A stretch of DNA of 64,000 nucleotides from Schlesneria paludicola DSM 18645 (GTDB lineage Bacteria > Planctomycetota > Planctomycetia > Planctomycetales > Planctomycetaceae): positions 1 through 64,000 of the forward strand of contig CAMCMU010000001.1 in NCBI GenBank assembly GCA_945876035.1. Direction: 5' to 3'. This document shows positions 17,933 through 26,408 of this stretch, in pieces (position 1 is the first letter of the stretch; each line of letters begins with the position of its first letter). Both the position numbers and the translations under genes were made by a program. The notes under the pieces were generated by a model. It saw only the letters and a list, made by a program, of their open reading frames with translations. It did not search any database and was not told the origin of the DNA.

Positions 17933-18778
17933 TCACCGACTGAGGCTTCGAGAGAAACGCTTTTGTCCGGAAAACGGCCAACGGGTTGAAAGCAATGCCT
18001 GCTGATCGTCTTCCGTCAGATAAAGCGTTTGAAAGTCATCGCCACCGAAAACACAATTCGTACACTTGGTTCCACCCGTCGGAATTGACGCAAGGAGGTT
18101 TCCTGTGGGGGAGACAACTGCAACCGTTCCACTGCCACTCATCGCCACCAGAAGATTGCCAACGGCATCGAAGGCGATGCCGTCTGGATGATGATCGTCG
18201 AATTGATAAAAAACCTCTGCGGAACCTAAATCTTTTCCATCACCGAGCAACTCATATCGCAATACGCGATGCATCGCACTTTCGGCAACCATTAACGTGC
18301 GGCCATCGTCAGTGAGAGTGATCCCATTGGGCCACTTGAGTCCGTCTGCCAAAACCTTCGTTTGACCGGTGAGCGTGTCGATACGCAGCACGCGACCGTC
18401 CCCGTGAAATACGAGGCCCGGATCGGTCAGGTAAACAATACCCTCGTCCGCGATCACCAAATCGTTGGGACCGAAAAACCGCTCGCCATCCACTGAGTTG
18501 GCGACGTTGCTCAACATGCCCGTTCGGGTGACCTGTTGCAGCGCACGATTTTCGGCATCAGCCAACAGCATTTCGCCTGATTTCAGGAAGGCTATCGATT
18601 GCGGTTTTCCACCTGTAAAAACCAGTTCAGACGTGTGCCCGTTGGCATCCACCCGCATCACTCGTCCTGTCCAACGGCTGACGAGGAAGATTTGGCCCAT
18701 TAGATCGGCCGCCGGACCTTCCGGCGAGACAATGCCAGTGGCTAGGATGTTCCACTGAATACCATCGAATGGCGACAT
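17933..18778 (-). CDS. SMP-30/gluconolactonase-like beta-propeller
   Basis: The 281-residue protein is a six-bladed propeller of the SMP-30/gluconolactonase/LRE family, which opens sugar lactones with one bound divalent metal. Typical pieces are SPEGPAADLMGQIFLVS near 18 (metal-ligand Glu), GPNDLVIADEGIVYLTDPG near 103 (Asn and Asp), WPNGITLTDDGRTLMVAES near 149 and HPDGIAFDAVGNLLVAM near 197, whose Asp is the usual catalytic or metal residue. No signal peptide is seen. It lies about 245 bases downstream of the exported oxidoreductase-like protein on the same strand, which would fit oxidation of a sugar followed by lactone hydrolysis. Confidence 0.88.
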   Translation of the reverse strand: MSPFDGIQWNILATGIVSPEGPAADLMGQIFLVSRWTGRVMRVDANGHTSELVFTGGKPQSIAFLKSGEMLLADAENRALQQVTRTGMLSNVANSVDGERFFGPNDLVIADEGIVYLTDPGLVFHGDGRVLRIDTLTGQTKVLADGLKWPNGITLTDDGRTLMVAESAMHRVLRYELLGDGKDLGSAEVFYQFDDHHPDGIAFDAVGNLLVAMSGSGTVAVVSPTGNLLASIPTGGTKCTNCVFGGDDFQTLYLTEDDQQALLSTRWPFSGQKRFSRSLSR

Positions 18779-19023
18779 AATTTTCCCGGATCGTTTTTTC
18801 CAGATTCCGATACGCTGATCTCACCTTCGCCCGACGGTTAAGAAACCCGGTATCCCGTCGGCATTCAGCAATCATTCGATCCGCCACTGAAAAATTACGG
18901 ATCAGGAGACTTAACCGCAAAAACCTGGCAACTGGCAAGAGCAGGGCAACCATACAGATCGCCGTCTTTCGAGTGGATTTAAAGTGGCCGAGTTTACCGA
19001 TGATGCCAACGGGGAGGCGATGA

Positions 19024-20319
19024 TCAATCACTCGGCAACGCGATGTGCGACTTGGAATGATTCGCAAATGGCCAGTCGGCTCCCTGATAAGAAATCGCGA
19101 GTTCTGGCGTTGGGTACCGTTGACCTGCGTTGGCCAAACTGTGCATCACTCTGTCGAGTATTCCTGTTGTGAGCAACGTACGTTCCACGGGATAAGTGGC
19201 TTTGCCCGTGTGAACCATTTCATCGATGGCATGGACAAGATACGCAAAATTGCCAAACGGTGTGTGGTCCTGAAGCTTGAACCACGTGGCAAGAGGCTTG
19301 TCCTGACCTTTAATTTTGACGGCAAATGCAAAGCCACCGGCAATTCCGTTGGCCATGATCACTGACGAGCGAAGACCATCGCGATGCTCGAGTAGATATG
19401 CAGCCGAGTTGGGGCGTTCGCCATCGAGAAATCGGTATTTCCATTCTCCCGTCGATTGCGACAGACCAGGGAGATGCCGCAAGGCCGCAACGAAGAGATC
19501 ATTAGACCACAAGCCCGCGGATCTCGCCTTCAAAAGTTCATCACCTTCGACGGCTCGAACGGCGGACACTCCTGTTTCACCGCCGAGACGCCGCTCCATC
19601 ATGCATTGGTGTGTTTCCAACGCGTGATACCCATAATCTTCCAGTCCTCCATAACCGATAGATAACGCTTCTTCAATTTCGCAATCGCGAGGCAATTCGA
19701 TTGGCGGCATGCGCCACGTCACGGGTAGCACGGAACCTGCCATCAGTGGAATCTTCATTCGCCGTGCTGTTTCGACCATCGCGAGTGCATCATCGAAGCG
19801 ATAGGACAAATGCTTGTCATTGAAGACGGGTACGACCTTGCCGCAACGCTGAAATGTCGCCGCGATCTCGTCGAAAAAACGCTTACGAGGATACTGCTTT
19901 TGTTTCGTATCGGCTGTCCGAGGATAATCCCCATGCTCCGCGATACTTAAGACACCCGCGACCTGAATTTGATCCGTTCCCAGCGTCAATGCATCGTCGA
20001 TTGAAGAACAAATACGAAAACCATATTTCTTCGCAAGGTCGCGACTGATGTCTGAATTGGGAACTTGATCTGTGTATAACGACACCAGCCGCAAATCCGG
20101 CCCCGGACCGCCGTTTTGCTCAAAGCCATCAAGAATTTTTCCAACAATGACATCCGCATGACTCGCGTTGTAATACGCCGTCACGACGGCAGCAACCGGA
20201 AGTTTTTCGCGGGGTTGTCGTTGCTCACCGGCGACACACACATTCACGATTGGCCATGCCATCCAGAACCCGACACTGAACACTGTCCTTAAAATGTCAC
20301 GCCGCATCTGATGATTCAT
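19024..20319 (-). CDS. Exported protein, DKHLS/PVTWR family (paralogue 1), possible Gfo/Idh-like
   Basis: The protein has 431 residues with an RR-type signal peptide (MRRDILRTVFSVGFW). It is clearly homologous to the two proteins at 51460-54009. Shared blocks are an SHA motif near the mature N-terminus, AEHGDYP (GEHG in the others), FNDKHLSY, LMAGSxLPVTWR, MMERRLGGETGV and YPVERTLLTTGI. I do not know a named family. The order (Rossmann-like start, a DKHL block where Gfo/Idh/MocA enzymes have EKP, then a C-terminal sheet ending in a GK-xx-P motif) suggests a degenerate, exported Gfo/Idh-like oxidoreductase, but no GxGxxG is visible. Alternative start at Met5 (20307). The SMP-30 gene follows on the same strand. 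Confidence 0.75.
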   Translation of the reverse strand: MNHQMRRDILRTVFSVGFWMAWPIVNVCVAGEQRQPREKLPVAAVVTAYYNASHADVIVGKILDGFEQNGGPGPDLRLVSLYTDQVPNSDISRDLAKKYGFRICSSIDDALTLGTDQIQVAGVLSIAEHGDYPRTADTKQKQYPRKRFFDEIAATFQRCGKVVPVFNDKHLSYRFDDALAMVETARRMKIPLMAGSVLPVTWRMPPIELPRDCEIEEALSIGYGGLEDYGYHALETHQCMMERRLGGETGVSAVRAVEGDELLKARSAGLWSNDLFVAALRHLPGLSQSTGEWKYRFLDGERPNSAAYLLEHRDGLRSSVIMANGIAGGFAFAVKIKGQDKPLATWFKLQDHTPFGNFAYLVHAIDEMVHTGKATYPVERTLLTTGILDRVMHSLANAGQRYPTPELAISYQGADWPFANHSKSHIALPSD

Positions 20320-20413
20320 CGAAAATCCGTTTTTTTAATCGTTTTTGTTAGTTCAGAACACAGACCATGCGGGAGCGATGACGTTTTAAGTCGGGGACGA
20401 CTCGTTTGATGAC

Positions 20414-21865
20414 TTACGCGAGGATTGGCAGTAGCACAGACGATCCATGCTGCACTTCCCGAGTCACAATGTGGCCGATTAAGGTGGTGGGCGTCACATC
20501 ATCAACTTCAATTGAGGCCAGTGAGCCAGCAAGTCGAGGATTTCCGTCAAAAACAACGATTCGGTCACAGGACGTCCTTCCAGTCAATTGCGACGGACCC
20601 GACACCGGACCTAAGTCAGCTTTCTTGAGTTGAACCTTGCTGAACCCCTCGACCAGAACCTCCACTTCATCTCCAATAAATCCTGCATTGTCTTCCGCGC
20701 TAATCTGATTTTGGAGCAACAACATTTCGTTGTTACGCTGCTTTTTGACGTCTTCCGGAACGTCGTCTGCATACAGTTCAAACGCCTTTGTCCCCGGTCG
20801 AGGACTGTATTTAAAAATAAAGCTGTTTTTGAAGCGACACTCAGAAATCAGATTGAGACTTTTTTGATGGGCTTCTGCTGTTTCACCGCAGAAACCAACG
20901 ATAAAGTCACTTGAAACGGCGGCGTGAGGCAACGTCGATCGAATTCGCCCAAACATTTCCCGGTAATCCTCCACCGTGTAACCACGCTTCATCCTTTTAA
21001 GCATTTCATTGCAACCCGACTGAGCTGGGACATGGAGGTACTGCGCACATTTGGGAAGATCACGCACAGCCTGAAGCAGATCGTCCGTCATATCCTTAGG
21101 AAAGTTGGTCACAAACTTCAGTCGTAGAATCCCCTTTACACCATGAATGTGTTCGAGGAGATCTGACAGCCGAAACAGTTTTCCATCCTGAGTGTGCTTG
21201 TAACTGTTGACCGTCTGACCCAGCAGCGTCACCTCTTTGACACCCTGATCAGCCAACACTTTGACTTCTTGCAAAATGTCGCGAGGCGGACGACTCTGCT
21301 CTGGGCCTCGGGTCATCGGCACCACGCAATACGTGCAAAACTTGTCACATCCGATCACAATTCGGACAAACGCCTGATGCGGACTCGGACGCATCGCCGG
21401 TTCGCGGAGCGGATCGTAACTTTGAAAGCTGTCGCTGACTGCGGCTCGGCCCGCTTCTTTCCGGTCAAGACTGACAGCCAACGCGCGTTCACGCCGAGAA
21501 CGCGCGGCTTCAATCAACTGCGGAACTTCGGCCAATTGACCTGTACCGACCACCAGATCAACGTGCGGAGCACGCTGAAACACCAGTGCCTGGTCTTTCT
21601 GTGCCATACAACCCAGAACACCAATCACCTGATTCGGACGCGCCTGCTTGCTGTACTTGAGACGTCCGAGTGCGGAGTAAATCTTGTGCTCGGCGTGTTC
21701 TCGAACACTGCAAGTATTGAACAGAATTGTATCGGCATCGCTAGGATCGTCCGTCAACGAGTAACCCTGCTTCCGCAGTGCACCCACGACCAATTCGCTG
21801 TCCAGCATATTCATCTGACAGCCGACCGTCTCGATGAATAATTTTCCGTTGTGTGTATTGGCCAT
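20414..21865 (-). CDS. miaB: tRNA-2-methylthio-N6-dimethylallyladenosine synthase
   Basis: The 483-residue radical-SAM methylthiotransferase modifies i6A37 of tRNAs reading UNN codons to ms2i6A. The N-terminal UPF0004 domain carries Cys16 (VGCQMN), Cys52 (NTCSVRE) and Cys86 (GCMA) for the second iron-sulfur cluster. The radical-SAM motif GCDKFCTYC places Cys173, Cys177 and Cys180. A TRAM domain closes the protein (about 415-480; GDEVEVLVEG). QMN and the SVRE motif fit MiaB better than MtaB or RimO. I use the ATG at 21865; a GTG three codons earlier (21874) is possible. No strong ribosome-binding site helps to decide. Confidence 0.95.
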   Translation of the reverse strand: MANTHNGKLFIETVGCQMNMLDSELVVGALRKQGYSLTDDPSDADTILFNTCSVREHAEHKIYSALGRLKYSKQARPNQVIGVLGCMAQKDQALVFQRAPHVDLVVGTGQLAEVPQLIEAARSRRERALAVSLDRKEAGRAAVSDSFQSYDPLREPAMRPSPHQAFVRIVIGCDKFCTYCVVPMTRGPEQSRPPRDILQEVKVLADQGVKEVTLLGQTVNSYKHTQDGKLFRLSDLLEHIHGVKGILRLKFVTNFPKDMTDDLLQAVRDLPKCAQYLHVPAQSGCNEMLKRMKRGYTVEDYREMFGRIRSTLPHAAVSSDFIVGFCGETAEAHQKSLNLISECRFKNSFIFKYSPRPGTKAFELYADDVPEDVKKQRNNEMLLLQNQISAEDNAGFIGDEVEVLVEGFSKVQLKKADLGPVSGPSQLTGRTSCDRIVVFDGNPRLAGSLASIEVDDVTPTTLIGHIVTREVQHGSSVLLPILA

Positions 21866-22509
21866 GCTGGTCACTGCCGGACTCGCTCAAGGGATTCATC
21901 GATCTGAACAGTGATCCGAATCGATTCGAATCAAATTAACAACGGAGCAGACGCACGCCACTCCTGAGCGGTGTTGGAGGCAAGTCAATTGTTAAATTTC
22001 CGAGACACGCTGCGGCACACTCGTCCGACCGCTAATACTCCGCGCATCTCACAGAACATCATTTTTGCCGCCAAGTGTTTTCAATAAACCGGCTGTTTAT
22101 CGCTCAATTCTCATGACTTATTGTCGCTGCGTCAAGTCGCAGCGCAAAGCCAAGATCGCGTCTCGATCATCGCCGTGGATCATTTCATTTACTCGACCGA
22201 GTGCGTTGACGACATCACTAACCCGAAGCAGCTCTCGACTCAGAAAAGAATCTCCGATCTTGATAATCACTCTGGGTCGCAAAAGGCAAGATCGGTCGAA
22301 TTTCCGCAGGGCTGCCGCAGATCACGAGACGGGGGGAGCAAGACCGCGGGTTCGGAATTATGATTCGATACCGACCGAGCTCGTTGACGACAGCGGCCCA
22401 ATTCTAGAGCATTCACGTCACACGGCATCTCATCTGATCAAGTCCGGTTTTGTTCTGCAGGATTCAGCTGCGCCAGAAGATGAACGACGACAAACTTCAA
22501 GGACACCTG
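21866..22509. other. Intergenic stretch with a possible small minus-strand frame
   Basis: About 640 bases upstream of both miaB (minus) and the DUF1643 gene (plus). Plus-strand frames here look like shadows. On the minus strand 22270-22118 reads as 50 codons from a GTG (start VIIKIGDSFLSRELL, end LALRCDLTQRQ); its composition is protein-like, but there is no ribosome-binding site and a stop lies shortly upstream. It may be the tail of a decayed gene. Confidence 0.35.
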
Positions 22510-23250
22510 ATGGTCCGGTTTATTCCCGCGGAAGAATTGAAACACAGCTACGCCGTATTTGGGCACTTTTATACTGTTGAAATTTCTCGAAACAACGTCG
22601 TTCAATGCCGCAGCGTTCTTGAAATTGTGGAGCAATCTCAGGCACCGGAAACGATGTCGGCACTGTGTCAGCGAACGCCTGACGCGGTTTTCATTATGAT
22701 GAATCCCGGTTCTTCTAAGCCGCTCGTCGAAGTCAACAATCGAGTTGATGTCAAAGACCTCTCTCAATTGCCCATCTCACTGGTACCGACAAAACCCGAT
22801 ACAACGCAATATCAAGTGATGCGGATGATGCACTATTGTCATTGGAGACATGTGAGAGTTCTTAATTTATCGGACCTACGCTGTTCTAAAAGTGGCGAGT
22901 TCTTTAAGCAGTTCCAAGGATTAGAGGCCGCAGCTTCGTTCGATTCGCATTCGGTCTTTTCCCTCAAACGAAAGAAGGAACTTGCGGCAAAGCTCACAAC
23001 CGACAAAACAATGGCCGTCGTCTGCGCTTGGGGAGTGAGTACCGAGTTGGACCCCCTCATTGAACGCTGCACTTCAAGCCTCATCAATGGCAGGACAATC
23101 AAGGGGTTGCTCAAAGAAGGAACAACCAACAAATTCCTGCACCCGTTGCCGTCTTTGCAAAAGCAAAAGATTGCGTGGGTCAATCGAATGGTCGCGCAGT
23201 GCCGAAGAGACACCAAGCCGCCAAGCTTGCTGCTTGCATCTCTGCCATAA
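22510..23250 (+). CDS. DUF1643-like protein
   Basis: A 246-residue protein of unknown function. Resemblance to DUF1643 rests on VFIMMNPGSS near residue 70, the YQVMRMMHYCHWRHVRVLNLSDLR stretch near 105, AVVCAWG near 175 and the end block TNKFLHPLPS. Published DUF1643 proteins are found sporadically in bacteria and phages and have no established role that I can state. I prefer the ATG at 22510 because AAGGA precedes it by about 7 bases; in-frame ATGs at 22480 and 22450 would add 10 or 20 residues. No membrane segment or signal. Patchy distribution and the sparse surroundings suggest an accessory gene. Confidence 0.7.
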   Translation: MVRFIPAEELKHSYAVFGHFYTVEISRNNVVQCRSVLEIVEQSQAPETMSALCQRTPDAVFIMMNPGSSKPLVEVNNRVDVKDLSQLPISLVPTKPDTTQYQVMRMMHYCHWRHVRVLNLSDLRCSKSGEFFKQFQGLEAAASFDSHSVFSLKRKKELAAKLTTDKTMAVVCAWGVSTELDPLIERCTSSLINGRTIKGLLKEGTTNKFLHPLPSLQKQKIAWVNRMVAQCRRDTKPPSLLLASLP

Positions 23251-24151
23251 GATCACCCATCTCCAGTCCCACAGCAGTCTGTCATAGGATTTCTTGGAAG
23301 TCAGCGGATGGTGGCCGTATGGCGTTCAACCCGACAGGTACTTCGCCATCAGCATCTTCCGAAATCGCCTCGAAGTTTCCTCTGTCAGAATCGAGCTCCA
23401 TTGGCGAGTCGGACTGCGCAAAAGTGAGCCCGACGAACCGCCGCAAACCGATTCCTGCTGTGAATCTCCACTGAACTTGGTTCGATGGCGAACAACACGC
23501 GACAAAAAATCTCTTCCAGAATACGATCCCACGCCAGATGACCAGCGATGGTATCCCATTACGGAGGCATCCAACAGCGGATTTGCCAAGGGTCGACAGC
23601 GATCTGCGATGACGATGTTCTTGAACAGGCCGATACAAACAACACCAGGCTCACCGACAAATCACCCACGGGGAGTCGTTTGCGAGGTGTAAACACTCGC
23701 GGATGCCTCCTGACTTCTAAAAGCGGTTACGCGCATCAACATCGCATGTGACTTGAGGATCCAAAAAACGTTGGAGTCGATGAAGGAGCGGCATGCGAGG
23801 GGCATGCGAGGGGCATGCGGTTGAATCTGTTTTTGCCGACGTGTGAACTGAGCTCGGGATCCACGCACGTGCTTGATGATGGTCTCAAAGAGTGGCCGCA
23901 AGACGGTGAGTCTGACACGTGGCTGAAAACGCTTTGCGAGGACTCGTATGTCGAGGGTGGTCCTCCGGCGATTCCGCCGAGCGTCTTCTTTTTGATGCTG
24001 TCGATCTTGTTACGGTTCAATCGAACCGAATTTTATAGAGAAGGATTTTTTTCAATACGGCAGCACCGCCTCGAAAGGTTTGAACAGTCAAAAAATTTCG
24101 ACACTGAAGGTGATTTAGCCTTCGACAGAGCAGGTTGGATGCAGTTGGAAA
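23251..24151. other. 900-base stretch without a supported gene
   Basis: Several short frames overlap on both strands (for example plus 23294-23692 and 23815-24270, minus 23326-23589), but none shows a domain, a good start and a plausible composition together. The plus frame from 23815 has a hydrophobic patch near its middle; I cannot support it as a gene. The stretch contains a short tandem repeat at 23791-23820. It looks like decayed accessory sequence. Confidence 0.4.
23791..23820. repeat. Short tandem repeat, 11-bp unit
   Basis: Unit GCATGCGAGGG occurs twice in full and a third time as GCATGCGG. Each unit contains the palindrome GCATGC. The unit length is not a multiple of three, so it is not a protein repeat in one frame. 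Confidence 0.8.
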
Positions 24152-24433
24152 CTACGCTTCGTCCGTTGACGGGCCATTCAATGGCTTCTCTTGCTGAGTC
24201 AGGGTTCGGCTGGCGTTCAGTCGCACAGTCTCGCATCGGTCGGCAGCCATCGCTGCCAAGCCGAGAATGACGATGCCGACAACTTCAAATATCATCACAG
24301 TGGAACCCTGTGTGTCGAACCAACGATTGACCGGAGCCGAGGGATCCCCCAGTGTCATGGCAACCATCGCCAAAATCGTCACAACGAAGGACGTCGTGAG
24401 CATCGCTGTCGAGCGGAATAAGAATGCTGCCAT
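24152..24433 (-). CDS. Small two-helix membrane protein, unknown function
   Basis: A 93-residue protein with two hydrophobic segments: about 10-28 (TAMLTTSFVVTILAMVAMTL) and about 46-63 (VMIFEVVGIVILGLAAMA). They are joined by a polar loop starting GDPSAPVNRWFD. The C-terminus is polar and charged. No ribosome-binding site is evident at the ATG (24433). The composition is that of a real membrane protein, while the opposite strand reads as a shadow. Function unknown; inner-membrane location is inferred. Confidence 0.55.
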   Translation of the reverse strand: MAAFLFRSTAMLTTSFVVTILAMVAMTLGDPSAPVNRWFDTQGSTVMIFEVVGIVILGLAAMAADRCETVRLNASRTLTQQEKPLNGPSTDEA

Positions 24434-24571
24434 AGATCTGTTTCACATCGATTTAGTTGAGAGGTCGGCCGAGGAAAACGGTTTCCACAAAAGGTTCCAG
24501 AGTCTTGCCTTGGGTGGCACGGTCACGGCTTTGCGTGGTTCTGTGTGCACGGCGGATCGGAGAACAGACGA

Positions 24572-25234
24572 TCACGGACAATTCGTCACCGACAGGGATC
24601 GTTCCTCCATTTCCAGTAAGATCTTTTTCATTGGGATGCCCACAGGAGACGTATAACCACCAAGCCTTCCGCCAGCCGCCAAGACTCGATGGCAGGGGAT
24701 GACGATTGGAAAGCGATTCATCGACATGACGGTCCCGACAGCGCGTGCGGCTCCCGGATGCCCGACATGTCGGGCCAACTCACCGTAACTGGTGGTCGAT
24801 CCGTATCCGATCAACCGAGTTGCGGACAAAACCTTGGCACAGAATGACGTTTTTGAAAAGATCTTCAATTCAACGTCGTTAAACTCCAGAGGAACGCCTT
24901 CGGTGTAGGCCTTGATTTTTTGTTGCAATTGCGTATTCCAGTGGGCCACTTTCATCGTTTCTGGCACGACGTTTTTCTCGCAACATCGAAAGGCGGATTG
25001 AATCACCGAATCAAGCGACGGATGCCCGATCAACACTTGATAAACCACCGCGTCTCGACCGACGAGACCACACCAACCGATTCGCGACCGAAACCCACAA
25101 ACGAAAATCACGGCGTCCTCACCACTGTTTTCGCGTTTCATCGTTATTGGTTTTCCGAACGGCGTTGCGTCAGAGAACAGGTCGAACTTTGATAATTTCA
25201 CGAGACGGTCATGGGATTGCTTTTGGATCGTCAT
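24572..25234 (-). CDS. ogt: Methylated-DNA-protein-cysteine methyltransferase
   Basis: The 220-residue suicide enzyme moves alkyl groups from O6-alkylguanine in DNA to its own cysteine. The active site IPCHRVL places Cys181; the recognition-helix region TTSYGELARHVGHPGAARAVGTVMSMN and the GGYTSP wing precede and follow it. The first 90 residues form the variable N-terminal domain. The start ATG overlaps the stop of the upstream 90-residue gene (ATGA), with a G-rich ribosome-binding site upstream, so the two are probably translationally coupled. Length is slightly above the Ogt norm of about 170 residues. No AraC-like Ada domain is present. Confidence 0.92.
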   Translation of the reverse strand: MTIQKQSHDRLVKLSKFDLFSDATPFGKPITMKRENSGEDAVIFVCGFRSRIGWCGLVGRDAVVYQVLIGHPSLDSVIQSAFRCCEKNVVPETMKVAHWNTQLQQKIKAYTEGVPLEFNDVELKIFSKTSFCAKVLSATRLIGYGSTTSYGELARHVGHPGAARAVGTVMSMNRFPIVIPCHRVLAAGGRLGGYTSPVGIPMKKILLEMEERSLSVTNCP

Positions 25235-25503
25235 GCCTTGCCCCCTCTTTGACCCAGTCGCAGTCCCGTTATAAACTGCTCCCGCAAAGTGGGATCGTCG
25301 ACTGCAGTCTGCGCACTCTGGACGTATCCCGCAATCGAATCGGTGAGGCGTTGTCTAAACGTAATCTTATTCGGGGAACGAGGAAGACCCGGCGTTAGCT
25401 CGATTTCAAGCAATCCGTCAGGCTTGGTTTGCAATGACCGGACCGGAATGGACGGAATCGCTAGCAGGATTTTTTGAGGCTCCGTGAATGAATCCGTATG
25501 CAT
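25231..25503 (-). CDS. Small hypothetical protein upstream of ogt
   Basis: A 90-residue soluble protein, no recognised domain. Its stop codon overlaps the ogt start by four bases (25231-25234), which supports it as a real gene in a two-gene operon. Its first 16 bases overlap the start of the divergent frameshifted gene at 25488, which is unusual and may mean that the true start is further inside. No signal peptide or membrane segment. Confidence 0.5.
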   Translation of the reverse strand: MHTDSFTEPQKILLAIPSIPVRSLQTKPDGLLEIELTPGLPRSPNKITFRQRLTDSIAGYVQSAQTAVDDPTLREQFITGLRLGQRGGKA

Positions 25504-26099
25504 CGTTGTCCGATGACTTCTACATCAACATGAATCTTAATACCGAAATGCAACTCCCCGCAGGTCGGGAAACAATTCTTGGTTTTTTAAAGGGTTCACA
25601 AGACGTAATCCCACGATGCGAAAGTTTCACACTCGCGAGAACCGCGATTTCGTCTTCGATGAGGACAAGGATCAGGGGCATCCGCGTTGGGTCACATTGG
25701 AGCCTCAACGTCTCTGCAGTGGCTATCTCAATCCGAGCGCAGTGGATCAGGTCTTGGAGCAGCATTCCCTGATTTTGGAACTTGTCCCGTACATGCTGTC
25801 GGTCAGTCCGCTCGATTGTGAAACGCTCGACTATATTAACGGAATTTGATTTCGTTTATCGCGGGAATCATGATGAGATCGTGGCAGAGGCGTTGGAGGT
25901 CAGTTCAGCCATGGAGGGAATGTTGGAGATTCCCTCCATGAGAGTCCTGAACTATGAGCCCACGATGACGATCCGTCTCGATGAGTCCTGTCGACGCCAA
26001 GCCCGACTGATGATTGAGACGCGCACAAAAGCCTATCAGGTTCGACATGGCGATTTCCCCGAAGAACAAATCAGTGTCTTTTTTACGGTTCGGCAGTAG
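25488..26099 (+). pseudogene. Conserved-type hypothetical gene with two frameshifts
   Basis: The gene starts at ATG 25488 (MNPYASLSDDFYINMNLNTEM; GAGG about 8 bases upstream) but is spread over two frames. Reading switches by -1 at the T6 run 25583-25588, giving GFLKGFTRRNPTMRKFHTREN, continuing as DEDKDQGHPRWVTLEPQRLC. It switches back by +1 near 25844, giving DYINGFDFVYRGNHDEIVAEA, and ends at 26099 in SVFFTVRQ. The joined product has about 203 residues and resembles a soluble family that I remember from planctomycetes, with no known function. Without shifts the protein stops at 25770. Causes may be mutation, sequencing error, or (first site only) programmed slippage, since T_TTT_TTA lies in the right phase. 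Confidence 0.75.
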
Positions 26100-26408
26100 G
26101 GCAGTCTCGAATCATCAATAGTCCTCTGAAGCGACATTTTTGCAACTCCGATCGACTGCCGAACAACTCATGGAATCGCACATTATCGATCACGTGCTGC
26201 GACCACTCCTGTAGGCGATCTCAGCAAAATGATCGGCCAACCATCAACAGTTGTGTCCGTGGGAATAATCGGTCAGACTGCTTCTAAAACTGCTCTTTGC
26301 CGAGTTCTGCTGACAGAAAAACGTCTGCGGAATATCCTCGGTCTGAAACCAGCAAATAGATCCTAATTCCGCCAAAATCTTTCTTTGTCTAAAAAACGAT
26401 AGGTGACA
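26100..26408. other. Intergenic region before aminotransferase
   Basis: About 310 bases that should carry the promoter of the aminotransferase gene. I see no gene, repeat or obvious regulatory motif. Confidence 0.45.

Noticed and set aside
25841-25850. Programmed +1 frameshift at ATT TGA, as in RF2
   Set aside because: Re-pairing of an isoleucine tRNA from AUU to UUU is poor and the RF2-type CUU UGA context and internal SD are absent; an inserted base is more likely.
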